A stretch of 64,000 bases of DNA from CAMLIZ01 sp966212505. Lineage in GTDB: Bacteria > Pseudomonadota > Gammaproteobacteria > Burkholderiales > Burkholderiaceae_C. The DNA is taken from assembly GCA_966212505.1 (NCBI GenBank), contig CBIHRS010000003.1, positions 62,001 to 126,000 of the forward strand, in the 5' to 3' direction. The notes under the pieces are model-generated. The model was not told the origin of the DNA, ran no database searches, and was given only the letters and a program-made list of their open reading frames with translations. Positions 1 through 6,683 of this stretch are shown here, in pieces (the stretch's first letter is position 1; each line of letters begins with the position of its first letter). The position numbers and the translations under genes are program-made.

Positions 1-2
1 AT

Positions 3-392
3 TTAGGTATTGTGAAGGCATACCTAGCAATGTCATTGAAGGAAAGAAAGGTAGCAGAGGCACTGATTAGCAAACATGCGCTGGAAGAGCGGTTTGCAAG
101 CGAACTGGAATCGTTACATTTCGCGTTCGATATTGATCAAGCTACTAATCGGCAGTTGGTATCGCGATGGCAGCAGGCCGCCGCAGATCTCCTGGATGAT
201 CGCCGGCGTGCAGTATTGATAGCACATCTCATCAAGGCGAAATCAATCAGCAAGAGCGGCTATGCCGAGATTTGCTCAGTTGGCCTTGCAACGGCATCAA
301 AGCACTTGGGTGTGCTTGCAGGGCGAGATTTGCTTATTCAAACAGGAAAGGGGCCAAGCACGCGCTACTTGCTCCCGGAGGCGGCGCAATAG
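3..392 (+). CDS. C-terminal part of a winged-helix protein, left end cut by window
   Basis: The frame is open to the left edge, so this is probably the 3' part of a longer gene; a GTG at 12 would give a 126-residue product if it starts here. The last 65 residues look like a winged helix-turn-helix: a charged helix (DDRRRAVLIAHL), a recognition-helix-like stretch (GLATASKHLGVLAGRDLL) and a wing ending GKGPSTRYLLP. This wing pattern is common in DNA-binding tails of Fic-family and related proteins, but no Fic core is visible here, so no function is assigned. Its GC content is clearly below that of the rest of the window, like the peptide array that faces it. A hairpin terminator follows the stop directly. 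Confidence 0.5.
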   Translation, partial: LGIVKAYLAMSLKERKVAEALISKHALEERFASELESLHFAFDIDQATNRQLVSRWQQAAADLLDDRRRAVLIAHLIKAKSISKSGYAEICSVGLATASKHLGVLAGRDLLIQTGKGPSTRYLLPEAAQ

Positions 393-393
393 G

Positions 394-434
394 AAGCGCC
401 CTCAGAAGGCCTACTTCTGCAGGGCGCTTTTATT
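394..434 (+). terminator. Rho-independent terminator between convergent units
   Basis: The arms aagcgccct (394-402) and agggcgctt (421-429) pair perfectly and continue with cagaag/cttctg, with one bulged C at 420 and a 5-base loop; a T-rich run follows on the plus strand. It ends the winged-helix gene and may also stop the opposing peptide operon. Confidence 0.75.
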
Positions 435-549
435 CGATTAGCAGCGTAGACCAAGGAACCCGGCCGCCAGCTACACGTCGAGCCTCTGTTTAAGTCGGAG
501 CTCTTTTATTTGGACACGGCTGAGGTTGCTGGGGGCTATAAAGTTGCAT
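430..549 (-). pseudogene. Broken sixth double-glycine precursor peptide
   Basis: An ATG at 549, with AGAGAG four bases upstream, opens a 19-codon reading frame that hits TAA at 490-492. In the same frame after the stop come T-E-A-R-R-V-A-G-G and ten more residues (R-V-P-W-S-T-L-L-I-E) ending at TAA 430-432. The V-A-G-G site matches the intact neighbours, but the heptapeptide pattern PxxxPTx is lost and the leader is interrupted. I read it as a decayed copy at the 3' end of the array. It overlaps the terminator stem. A sequencing error is possible but would not restore the core motif. Confidence 0.55.
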
Positions 550-570
550 CGAACTCTCTTTGGTTGTCCC

Positions 571-687
571 CTAAGCCGTCGGGCATCCGACTGGACCTCC
601 AGCGACTTGTTTGGCTTCTTCACTGCTAAGCGGCACTGGTTGTGATGCAGGGTTTGCTAGTGGCGGGCTTGTTGATTCTTTCGTCAT
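571..687 (-). CDS. Double-glycine precursor peptide 5 (38 aa, core PVGCPTA)
   Basis: Small secreted-peptide precursor. ATG at 687 is preceded by GGAGA seven bases upstream. The leader ends S-S-E-E-A-K-Q-V-A-G-G, the hydrophobic/GG pattern cut by C39 peptidases, and leaves a seven-residue core P-V-G-C-P-T-A. The stop is TAG at 571-573. The start, leader and core spacing match four neighbouring genes of the same length class, which is the main evidence that it is real, since a 38-codon frame alone proves little. It is co-directional with the C39 exporter upstream, which is the likely processing and export machine. No modifying enzyme or immunity gene is seen next to it. Whether the product is an antimicrobial, a signal or a metal/redox-active peptide is unknown. 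Confidence 0.75.
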   Translation of the reverse strand: MTKESTSPPLANPASQPVPLSSEEAKQVAGGPVGCPTA

Positions 688-727
688 TGGAATATCTCCG
701 ATGGAGCTTTCATATGTAGCTGTTGAA

Positions 728-838
728 TCACGCAGTCGGTGAAGGTATCGGGCCTCCGGCCACCTGGTTTAATTCTCTGTCGGAAAACGGTTGTGGTTTT
801 CCCGAGGTGGGTGACGGCATCATTTGCGTTTTCTTCAT
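728..838 (-). CDS. Double-glycine precursor peptide 4 (36 aa, core PIPSPTA)
   Basis: ATG at 838 has AAGAGA seven bases upstream; an alternative ATG lies two codons earlier at 844. The leader ends S-D-R-E-L-N-Q-V-A-G-G, and the core is P-I-P-S-P-T-A, the only intact member without cysteine. It follows peptide 3 in the same frame after that gene's TAA. An overlapping 64-codon frame (684-878, minus) exists in another register but has none of the family features. Function is inferred only from the C39 exporter and sister peptides. Confidence 0.72.
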   Translation of the reverse strand: MKKTQMMPSPTSGKPQPFSDRELNQVAGGPIPSPTA

Positions 839-862
839 CAACATATCTCTTGAGAAGAAGTA

Positions 863-982
863 TTAACTCGTAGGGCATGGGACAGGGCCACCCGCAACTT
901 GGGCAACCTCCTGCTCGTTGAGGGGGCGCAGAGGCTGATTGGGAACTGTCGAACCTGCCGGTCCTGTCTTCTCGCTCGTCAT
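863..982 (-). CDS. Double-glycine precursor peptide 3 (39 aa, core PVPCPTS)
   Basis: ATG at 982 is preceded by a strong AAGGAG with a five-base spacer, which fixes this start over the longer open frame reaching 1072. The leader ends R-P-L-N-E-Q-E-V-A-Q-V-A-G-G, a textbook double-glycine leader, and is followed by the core P-V-P-C-P-T-S and TAA at 863-865. The core differs from that of peptide 2 only in the last residue (S for C). The conserved leader implies export by the C39 ABC transporter encoded upstream. Confidence 0.8.
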   Translation of the reverse strand: MTSEKTGPAGSTVPNQPLRPLNEQEVAQVAGGPVPCPTS

Positions 983-1016
983 GTGAACTCCTTGAGGTGT
1001 GTTGGCTTCAATATTT

Positions 1017-1127
1017 CTAGCAGGTGGGACAGGGAACCGGTCCACCTGCGACTCTCCCAAAATCCTTCTCATCCAAAGGTTTGATCGGCGTTTGATTTGT
1101 TGACGAATCCTGCGGTTTCTCGTTCAT
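1017..1127 (-). CDS. Double-glycine precursor peptide 2 (36 aa, core PVPCPTC)
   Basis: ATG at 1127 gives a 36-residue peptide with leader end K-P-L-D-E-K-D-F-G-R-V-A-G-G and core P-V-P-C-P-T-C. The core contains a CxxC pair (C-P-T-C), so a disulfide or metal site is conceivable. The ribosome-binding site is weak. The frame stays open upstream to an ATG at 1205, and that extension contains a second GG motif (Q-V-E-Q-V-N-G-G-P-L-L), possibly the relic of another copy that lost its stop. I prefer the short start because it matches the family length. Confidence 0.75.
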   Translation of the reverse strand: MNEKPQDSSTNQTPIKPLDEKDFGRVAGGPVPCPTC

Positions 1128-1242
1128 GCTGTGACTTTCTGGCTGTTGGAAAAGTAGCGGACCACCGTTGACTTGCTCTACTTGACGCGGGCTCCGCGCA
1201 GCCATTCCTTCCGAACGGTACGGTGCTCCTGCTCTTGTATCT

Positions 1243-1371
1243 CTAGCAGGTCGGGCTCCCCCTTGGCCCTCCGCCTATTCTTTTCACTTCATCCTCATTC
1301 AGTGGCCGAGGCGGGACGGAAAAGGCAGGCTGCTTCTGCTGTTCAGTTGATTGCTCAGTCTTCCGGTTCAC
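1243..1371 (-). CDS. Double-glycine precursor peptide 1 (42 aa, GTG start, core PRGSPTC)
   Basis: First peptide gene after the exporter. The GTG at 1371 sits five bases after a near-perfect AGGAGGA, and an in-frame TAG lies just upstream (1381-1383), so the start is well defined. The leader is Gln/Lys-rich and ends R-P-L-N-E-D-E-V-K-R-I-G-G; a third Gly follows, so the cut could be after GG or GGG. Aligning from the C terminus gives the same seven-residue core shape P-R-G-S-P-T-C. About 87 bases separate it from the ABC transporter stop. It is the most diverged intact member and has the best translation signal. Confidence 0.75.
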   Translation of the reverse strand: MNRKTEQSTEQQKQPAFSVPPRPLNEDEVKRIGGGPRGSPTC

Positions 1372-1458
1372 GAGATCCTCCTAGTATTTCCAGTCGATTT
1401 CGGTTTATCGGGCGCTGGACTGGAACAGCACCCGGCAACGGACAACCCACTTTGTTGT

Positions 1459-3636
1459 TCAGTGCAATCCGGATCCTTGTTGGCGCACTTGGCCGGTTGA
1501 CTCATCGGAATCGTTCGCGGCGTTCCCATGAGCGGTGGTTAACATCCCCCGCTCCATCACCAACACCCTCCCCGCCATCGCAATCGTCTCCGGCCGATGC
1601 GCCACGATCACGCGGGTGAGGTTCATTTCCTTCACCGCCTCGTTGACCTGCTGCTCGTTGAGCATGTCGAGGTGGCTGGTCGCTTCATCGAGCACGAGGA
1701 TGCGCGGCTGGCGGTAGAGCGCCCGGGCCAGCAGGACGCGCTGGATCTGGCCGCCTGAGAGGCCGGTGCCGACGTCGCCGACCAGGGTGTTGTAGCCCAT
1801 GGGCATGTCGAGGATCTCCCGCTCGATGGAAGCAAGGCGGGCACAGGCTTCGATGCGCTCCATCTCGGGCAGCGGATCGAAAAAGCAGATGTTGTCGGCC
1901 AGCGAACCGGTGAAGAGGCGGTCGCCCTGCATCACGGTGCCGATCATCTGGCGGTAGTTGGTGAGACCCAGGCGTTGGATGGATTGGCCGTCGATGCACA
2001 CCTCGCCTTGCGTAGGTGCCAGCAGACCCAGCATCACCTTCACGAGCGTCGTCTTGCCGCAGCCCGAGAGGCCGGTGATCGCCACGCATTCGCCGGCTTC
2101 GATCCTGAGGCTGATGTTCTCGAATACGTAGGGTTCGGTGGGCGAGTAGCGGTACGACACGTTGCGCAACTCGATCGTGGGCTGGATGCGGCTCGGATCG
2201 ATCTCGTCGGCTTCGTGCGGCGCCTCGGGCTCGCGCTCCGACATCACGATGTCGGCCACGCGCTCGCCGTGCAATCTCAGCATGGCCAGCTCCACCAGCT
2301 TGTCGATCAGCGCAGCCACGCGGGTCGAGAACTGGTCTTTGTACGCGATGAATGCGAACAGCATGCCGGCGGTGAACGAATGGTCGAGCACCGCTTGCGC
2401 CGCGAGCCACACGACGATCACGCGTTCGAGCCCGAAGATCAGCGTCTGCGCTGTCTGGTAGCTGATGTGGATGCGTTGGATGCGCAGCTCGGCGTTGAAC
2501 TGGTCGGCCAGCTGGTTGAGCCAGCCGGCACGGCGCTGATCGCCGCGCCCGAAGAGCCGCACGCTCTGGATGCCACGGGCTGTGTCGAGAAAGTGGGTCT
2601 GCTGCTTGGCGGCGAAGAGGATCTGCTCGGCAGTGGCGTTGCGCAGTGCGTGGTACACGCTCCAGCGCGTAGCGCCATAAAGCAGCGCCGCCACCAGAGC
2701 CACCGCAGCGAGCCGTGGGCTGTAGAGCAGCATCATCAGCAGCGTGCCGGCGACGAGCAGGCCATCGACGAGGGCTTCGACGAATCCGGTGGTCAGCGTC
2801 TTCTGGATGGTGGTGATGGATCCGAAGCACGAGAGGATGTGCCCGATGTGCCGCCGCTCGAAAAACTCCAGGGGCAGCTTCACCAGGTGCGAGAACACGT
2901 TGCCCAGCCATTGGAAATTGAGGTTGGTGCTCAAGGCCACGACGAACCAGCCGCGCACTGCGCCAATAGCCGCTTGCAACACGATCAGCAGGCCGAAGCC
3001 CAGCGCCAGCACGCCCAGTAGGTCGCGGTCTGCGCCGACCAGCGCCTTGTCGATCACCCACTGCAGGTAGAACGGCATCGCGATGGCGACGACTTCGAGT
3101 GCCACGGCCAGCGCCAGGATCTGCAGCAGCCCGCGCTTGAGACCGGTGATGCGGCCCATCAAGCTGCGCAGCGTGAACTGCAGCTTCTGCGTCGAGGGGG
3201 TGAAATCGCTGGTCGGGCTGAGTTCGAGGGCCACGCCGGTGAAATGGCGGGCGAATTCCTCCAGCATGAAGCTGCGCACGCCCACCGCTGGGTCGTGGAT
3301 CACGGCGCCGCGCGCCGAGACGGACTTGAGCACCACGAAGTGGTTCATGTCCCAGTGGATGACACAGGGCAGCTGCAGCTCGGTGAGCCCGTCCATGTCG
3401 AGCTTGAGCGGACGGCTCTCGAGCTTGAGTGCGCGTGCGATGCGCATCAGGCTTTCGAAGGTCGCCCCCTTGCGCGAGATCGCGAAGCGCAGCCGCAGCG
3501 TGGCCAGATCGGTGCGGCAGCCGTGGTAAATGGCCACCATGGCCACCGAGGCCAGGCCGCATTCGGTGGCTTCGGTCTGCAGCAGCACGGGTAGTTGCCG
3601 GCCGAGACCCAACCCCAGGTCTGACAACCGGCTCAT
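1459..3636 (-). CDS. C39-peptidase ABC exporter (PCAT) for double-glycine peptides
   Basis: Bifunctional inner-membrane transporter of the CvaB/LagD type, expected to cut the leader after Gly-Gly and export the core using ATP. From the ATG at 3636 (725 aa), an N-terminal C39 peptidase shows Gln20, Cys26 (Q-T-E-A-T-E-C-G), His99 (W-D-M-N-H-F-V-V) and Asp115 (H-D-P), so the catalytic triad is intact. An ABC membrane domain follows at roughly 160-455. The nucleotide-binding domain has Walker A GLSGCGKTT at 522-530, signature LSGGQIQR and Walker B ILVLDEATSHLD. The ATG overlaps the stop of the upstream HlyD gene (TAATG), implying coupled translation. Five matching precursor peptides lie directly downstream. 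No TolC gene is in the window, so the outer-membrane channel must be encoded elsewhere. Confidence 0.93.
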   Translation of the reverse strand: MSRLSDLGLGLGRQLPVLLQTEATECGLASVAMVAIYHGCRTDLATLRLRFAISRKGATFESLMRIARALKLESRPLKLDMDGLTELQLPCVIHWDMNHFVVLKSVSARGAVIHDPAVGVRSFMLEEFARHFTGVALELSPTSDFTPSTQKLQFTLRSLMGRITGLKRGLLQILALAVALEVVAIAMPFYLQWVIDKALVGADRDLLGVLALGFGLLIVLQAAIGAVRGWFVVALSTNLNFQWLGNVFSHLVKLPLEFFERRHIGHILSCFGSITTIQKTLTTGFVEALVDGLLVAGTLLMMLLYSPRLAAVALVAALLYGATRWSVYHALRNATAEQILFAAKQQTHFLDTARGIQSVRLFGRGDQRRAGWLNQLADQFNAELRIQRIHISYQTAQTLIFGLERVIVVWLAAQAVLDHSFTAGMLFAFIAYKDQFSTRVAALIDKLVELAMLRLHGERVADIVMSEREPEAPHEADEIDPSRIQPTIELRNVSYRYSPTEPYVFENISLRIEAGECVAITGLSGCGKTTLVKVMLGLLAPTQGEVCIDGQSIQRLGLTNYRQMIGTVMQGDRLFTGSLADNICFFDPLPEMERIEACARLASIEREILDMPMGYNTLVGDVGTGLSGGQIQRVLLARALYRQPRILVLDEATSHLDMLNEQQVNEAVKEMNLTRVIVAHRPETIAMAGRVLVMERGMLTTAHGNAANDSDESTGQVRQQGSGLH

Positions 3637-4856
3637 TAGAGGCGCCCCGTCATGCTGAAGAGTGGTTCGAGCGCCCACTCGGCCAAGGTGCGGTGCTCTA
3701 GCACGAGGTTGGCGGCGAGCTGCATGCCGGGTTTGAGCGGGTGCTGTTCCCCGAGGGCGGAGATGGTTTGTGCATCGAGCCGTACCCGAATGCGGTACAG
3801 AGGTTCGGCATGACTGGCGGGCAAGGGGCTGGCCGACACTTCACGCACCTCGCCGCGAAACTGGCCGAACTTCTGATAGGGGTAGGCGTCGTAGCGGATC
3901 TGCACTTCGGTGCCGGGGTGCACGAACCCGATGGCACGTGTGGGCGCGTAGAGCTCTGCTTCGAGATTGCTGCCGGCAGGCAGCACGCTGCCCAGCGCTT
4001 GCTCGAGCGCGACGCTCTGGCCGGGCTCGGCGAGCAGGGTTGTGACACGCCCGGCGTGGGGCGCCCGGACGATCACCGTCCGCTTGGCTTCGCTTTCTGC
4101 CCGATCCTGCGTCAGCCCCTCGATGTCTCGCTGCAACTGGGAAGCTTCGCGTTCGGCCTGCAACGGCAGATCGGCCAATGCGGCCTGCAGCTCGCCGAGC
4201 TCTCGCTGCAATGCGAGCCGGGATCGTTGCAGCGCCGTGAGGCGTGACTGCTGGTCGATGACCTCGGCGGCCTTTTGCTGAGCCTCGACTTCGGAGACGG
4301 CGCCGGTCTTCACGAGCTCTGGATAGCGTTGTGCAACATCGCGTAGCACCTGAAGCCGTTGCTGTTGAAGGCGAAGTTCCGCCTCGTGGTTCTGCAGCGA
4401 CGCTTGCGTGTTGGCGATGCGCGCATTCAGCTCTGCTGCCTTGTTGCGAACCTGCTGCTCATGCTGGGTCAGCTCGGTGTGCAAGCCCTCGATGCGGGCT
4501 TGTAGCGTGGCGTTGATCGCAGCCTGGGTGTCGCCATGGGTGCTCGCCTTCTCGCTGGAAATCGTGAAGAGCGGGTCACCTGGTTGCACCAGCTGACCTT
4601 CGACCACATGCACTTGCGCCACCACGCCAGCCTGCGTCGCCGTGAGGCGCAACAGGCCTCGATCGGGGATGACGACACCGGTCACCGTCTCGCGGCGCGT
4701 GAAGCCGAACGCGAAGGCGAATGCGACGAGTGCGCCAACCACGCCACACAGGAACAGGGTCAATGCCGTTTGCGACCATGTGCGCGAGAGCACGATCGCA
4801 CCATGGAAGCGCTGGCGCTGCTCATCGACGGCCTGGCGCCGGAACAGGTCGCTCAC
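3636..4856 (-). CDS. HlyD/CvaA-family periplasmic adaptor of the peptide exporter
   Basis: Membrane-fusion protein linking the C39 exporter to an outer-membrane channel. It has a short cytoplasmic N terminus beginning V-S-D-L-F-R-R-Q, one membrane segment (about residues 26-52), then the T-R-R-E-T-V-T-G-V lead-in to a lipoyl/barrel region, a long coiled coil rich in Gln and Glu, and a return barrel with the R-A-P-H-A-G-R-V motif. I choose the GTG at 4856 because adaptors of this family begin with this LFRxQ segment and a G-rich ribosome-binding site precedes it. An in-frame ATG at 4925 would add 23 atypical residues. It is the first gene of the exporter-peptide operon, and its ribosome-binding site can be paired in a hairpin. 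Confidence 0.9.
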   Translation of the reverse strand: MSDLFRRQAVDEQRQRFHGAIVLSRTWSQTALTLFLCGVVGALVAFAFAFGFTRRETVTGVVIPDRGLLRLTATQAGVVAQVHVVEGQLVQPGDPLFTISSEKASTHGDTQAAINATLQARIEGLHTELTQHEQQVRNKAAELNARIANTQASLQNHEAELRLQQQRLQVLRDVAQRYPELVKTGAVSEVEAQQKAAEVIDQQSRLTALQRSRLALQRELGELQAALADLPLQAEREASQLQRDIEGLTQDRAESEAKRTVIVRAPHAGRVTTLLAEPGQSVALEQALGSVLPAGSNLEAELYAPTRAIGFVHPGTEVQIRYDAYPYQKFGQFRGEVREVSASPLPASHAEPLYRIRVRLDAQTISALGEQHPLKPGMQLAANLVLEHRTLAEWALEPLFSMTGRL

Positions 4857-4863
4857 GTGAATC

Positions 4864-4904
4864 GCCCCTCCCCTGAACTCTTTCAGCCAGGGTAGGGGAG
4901 GCGC
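4864..4904 (-). promoter_or_regulatory. Hairpin that could mask the adaptor gene's ribosome-binding site
   Basis: On the minus-strand transcript the G-rich ribosome-binding site (AGGGGAGGGGC, 4864-4874) can pair with an upstream C-rich segment (GCGCCTCCCCT, 4894-4904) at 10 of 11 positions, with a 19-base loop. If GTG 4856 is the start, this fold would hide the binding site and could limit translation of the whole exporter unit. This is inferred from sequence pairing only. Confidence 0.4.
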
Positions 4905-4913
4905 GAGATCCGC

Positions 4914-4937
4914 GGCATCCCACAAGGTTGGGATGCC
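4914..4937. promoter_or_regulatory. Perfect 9-bp inverted repeat upstream of the exporter operon
   Basis: GGCATCCCA and TGGGATGCC flank a six-base spacer in the divergent region between the adaptor gene and the DUF3455 lipoprotein gene. It could be an operator or an RNA hairpin; there is no T tail that would make it a terminator. Confidence 0.35.
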
Positions 4938-5023
4938 TCAATGCTCGGGTTGTGGCAGGAAGATGCGTCCGGAGGTTTGCTGGATCCGTAGGTCTGGCAT
5001 CTCGAACTTTTCTTGGAGAGCCC

Positions 5024-5554
5024 ATGCGTACCCAAAACTTGATTCTCTGTGCCGCGACGCTGCTGGCTGGCTGTGCCAGCCAGCAATCCGGGCCGGTACC
5101 GACCATCCCTCCGAACCTGCAGCCTGCCGAAGCATCGACTGTCATCACCACCCTCGCCGCCAAAGGCGTCCAGATCTACGAATGCCGCCCGAAGAAAGAC
5201 CAGCCGGACGCCGCCGAGTGGGCCTTCGTCGCCCCTGAAGCCGAGCTCTTCGATGCCCAGGGCCGCCGTGTCGGCAAGCACTACGCCGGCCCGAGCTGGG
5301 AGGCGGACGATGGCAGCAAGCTCGTGGGCAGCGTGAAGGCCAAGGCCGATGCGGCGAATCCGGATTCGATCCCCTGGCTGCTGCTGTCGGTGCGTTCGGT
5401 CGGTGCGGAGGGCGCATTCAGCAAGGCCACCTACATCCAGCGCATCAACACGCTGGGCGGCCAGCCGCCTTCGGCCGCGGCATGTACGACGGCCACGCTC
5501 GGCAAGATCGAGCGCGTCGGCTACACGGCCGACTATCGGCTGCTCGGGCGCTGA
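5024..5554 (+). CDS. DUF3455-family lipoprotein
   Basis: A 176-residue predicted lipoprotein. GGAG lies three to seven bases before the ATG at 5024; the longer open frame from 4928 lacks such a site. A short hydrophobic signal ends L-L-A-G-C, with Cys17 as the lipidation site. The rest contains the I-Y-E-C-R start, the H-Y-A-G-P-S-W-E segment and the closing Y-T-A-D-Y motif that I associate with DUF3455 proteins, which are common in Burkholderiales and have no established function. It is transcribed away from the exporter operon. Confidence 0.8.
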   Translation: MRTQNLILCAATLLAGCASQQSGPVPTIPPNLQPAEASTVITTLAAKGVQIYECRPKKDQPDAAEWAFVAPEAELFDAQGRRVGKHYAGPSWEADDGSKLVGSVKAKADAANPDSIPWLLLSVRSVGAEGAFSKATYIQRINTLGGQPPSAAACTTATLGKIERVGYTADYRLLGR

Positions 5555-5571
5555 GGGTCGGGGCGCGGGCC

Positions 5572-5600
5572 TTGCCGATGGCAGGGCCGGTTGCTACACT
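5572..5600 (+). promoter_or_regulatory. Possible sigma-70 promoter for the rtcB remnant
   Basis: TTGCCG (5572-5577) and TACACT (5595-5600) are 17 bases apart, about 130 bases before the rtcB ATG. The match is moderate and the start point is unverified. Confidence 0.35.
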
Positions 5601-5730
5601 CGCGCCCCTCTCTTCTGACTGCTGCTGCGGAACAAGAGATCCAGCGCTGCCGCTTCGTGCCGGCAGCACTCTCTTTCGCGCGTCTGTTCGTGCAAGGCGC
5701 GCAGGCCCCACCGGGGCCGGAAGCAGCATC

Positions 5731-6513
5731 ATGTCTACCTCTGAACGTCTTCGCCGTGCGCTTGCGCGCGCCGGCATCGCCGTGTCGTATGACAACGGCA
5801 TCTATCAACTGAGCGATGGGGCTGCGCAGGCCACCGTCCTGCTGCCCGCCGAGCTGCCGCTCGAGGAAAAGGCGGTGCGGCAGCTCCTGCACTTTGCCGC
5901 GGTGCGGTCACCCGATGGCCACCATGGCGTGTGCCGCGCCTGCGCGACGCCCGATTTCCATCCCGGATCGATCGCGCCGGTCGGCTCCATCGTGGCCACC
6001 GATCCCGGGTTCGTGATCCCGGCGGCGGTGGGGACCGACATCAACTGCGGCATGCGCCTGCTCACCACCGGCCTGTCGCTCGCGCAGCTCGAGCCGCTGC
6101 GGGCGGCGCTGGTCGACCGGCTGACCCATGTGCTGCTGCGCAACGGCCGCGATGTGCCGGTGCGCACGCTCGCGTTCAAGGCGCTGTTCGATGGCGGGCC
6201 GCAGGCCTTCATCGACGAGCTGGTGCCCGAGGGCCTGTGGGCCCATGTGGATCGCCAGCGGCTTTCGGCCGAGGTGGAGGCCTGCGTCGGCCTCGGCAGC
6301 TTCGGGGGCGCGAGCCGTCACGCCCCGGATGCCTACGTCGGCTCGCGCAGCGTCTACCGCGATCCGTGCCTTGGCACACCGGGCGGCGGCAATCACTTCG
6401 TGGAGCTGCAGGTGGTCGACGAGGTGCTCGACCGGCATGCCGCGTATGCAGCCAGGCTGCGGCAGGGCCAGGTGGTCGTGATGATCCACAGCGGCTCCCG
6501 CGACCTCGGCCGC
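5731..6513 (+). pseudogene. rtcB: RtcB RNA ligase, truncated at the 3' end
   Basis: RtcB joins RNA ends through a GMP-histidine intermediate with Mn2+. The N-terminal 261 residues are well preserved: G-T-D-I-N-C-G-M with the Mn/catalytic Cys106, G-G-G-N-H-F at 218-223, and H-S-G-S-R-D-L-G at 253-260. After Arg261 the homology stops. The frame runs on to 6732 with low-complexity residues unrelated to RtcB, because it reads antisense through the start of another gene. RtcB proteins are about 400-480 residues, so the C-terminal third, which carries the guanylylated His, is missing. The gene is almost certainly inactive. The breakpoint near 6513 is shared with a truncated lipoprotein gene on the other strand. 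Confidence 0.85.
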
Positions 6514-6632
6514 CTGCAGGTTCACGCTGGTGGCCGTGTCGTCGCCGCCGCCGCAGGCGGCCAGCGCGACGAGCAAAGACAGCGAAGCGGCGAGCAGCGC
6601 CCGCCGGCTGGAGTTGTGAGTCTCATCGGCAT
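6514..6632 (-). pseudogene. 5' remnant of a lipoprotein gene, cut at the rtcB junction
   Basis: The minus strand shows GGAGG next to ATG at 6632 and, in a different register, a lipoprotein signal peptide (R-R-A-L-L-A-A-S-L-S-L-L-V-A-L-A-A-C-G-G-G-D-D) followed by T-A-T-S-V-N-L-Q. The reading then enters antisense rtcB. The start codon and the signal peptide are not in the same frame, so there is also a frameshift. The protein identity cannot be told from this fragment. Both this gene and rtcB lost their 3' ends, which is what a deletion between two convergent genes would produce. Confidence 0.6.
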
Positions 6633-6683
6633 TCCTCCCGAGATTGTTGTTGGTGGAATGCCGGAGTGTAGAGAAACTGACCC

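Noticed and set aside
684..878. 64-codon minus-strand frame inside the peptide array
   Set aside because: It overlaps peptides 4 and 5 in another register and has none of the leader/core features or a good ribosome-binding site.
1355..1440. Apparent extra GG motif (L-E-I-L-G-G-S-R) just before peptide 1
   Set aside because: It is the translation of the AGGAGGA ribosome-binding site in another frame; no PxxxPTx core follows.
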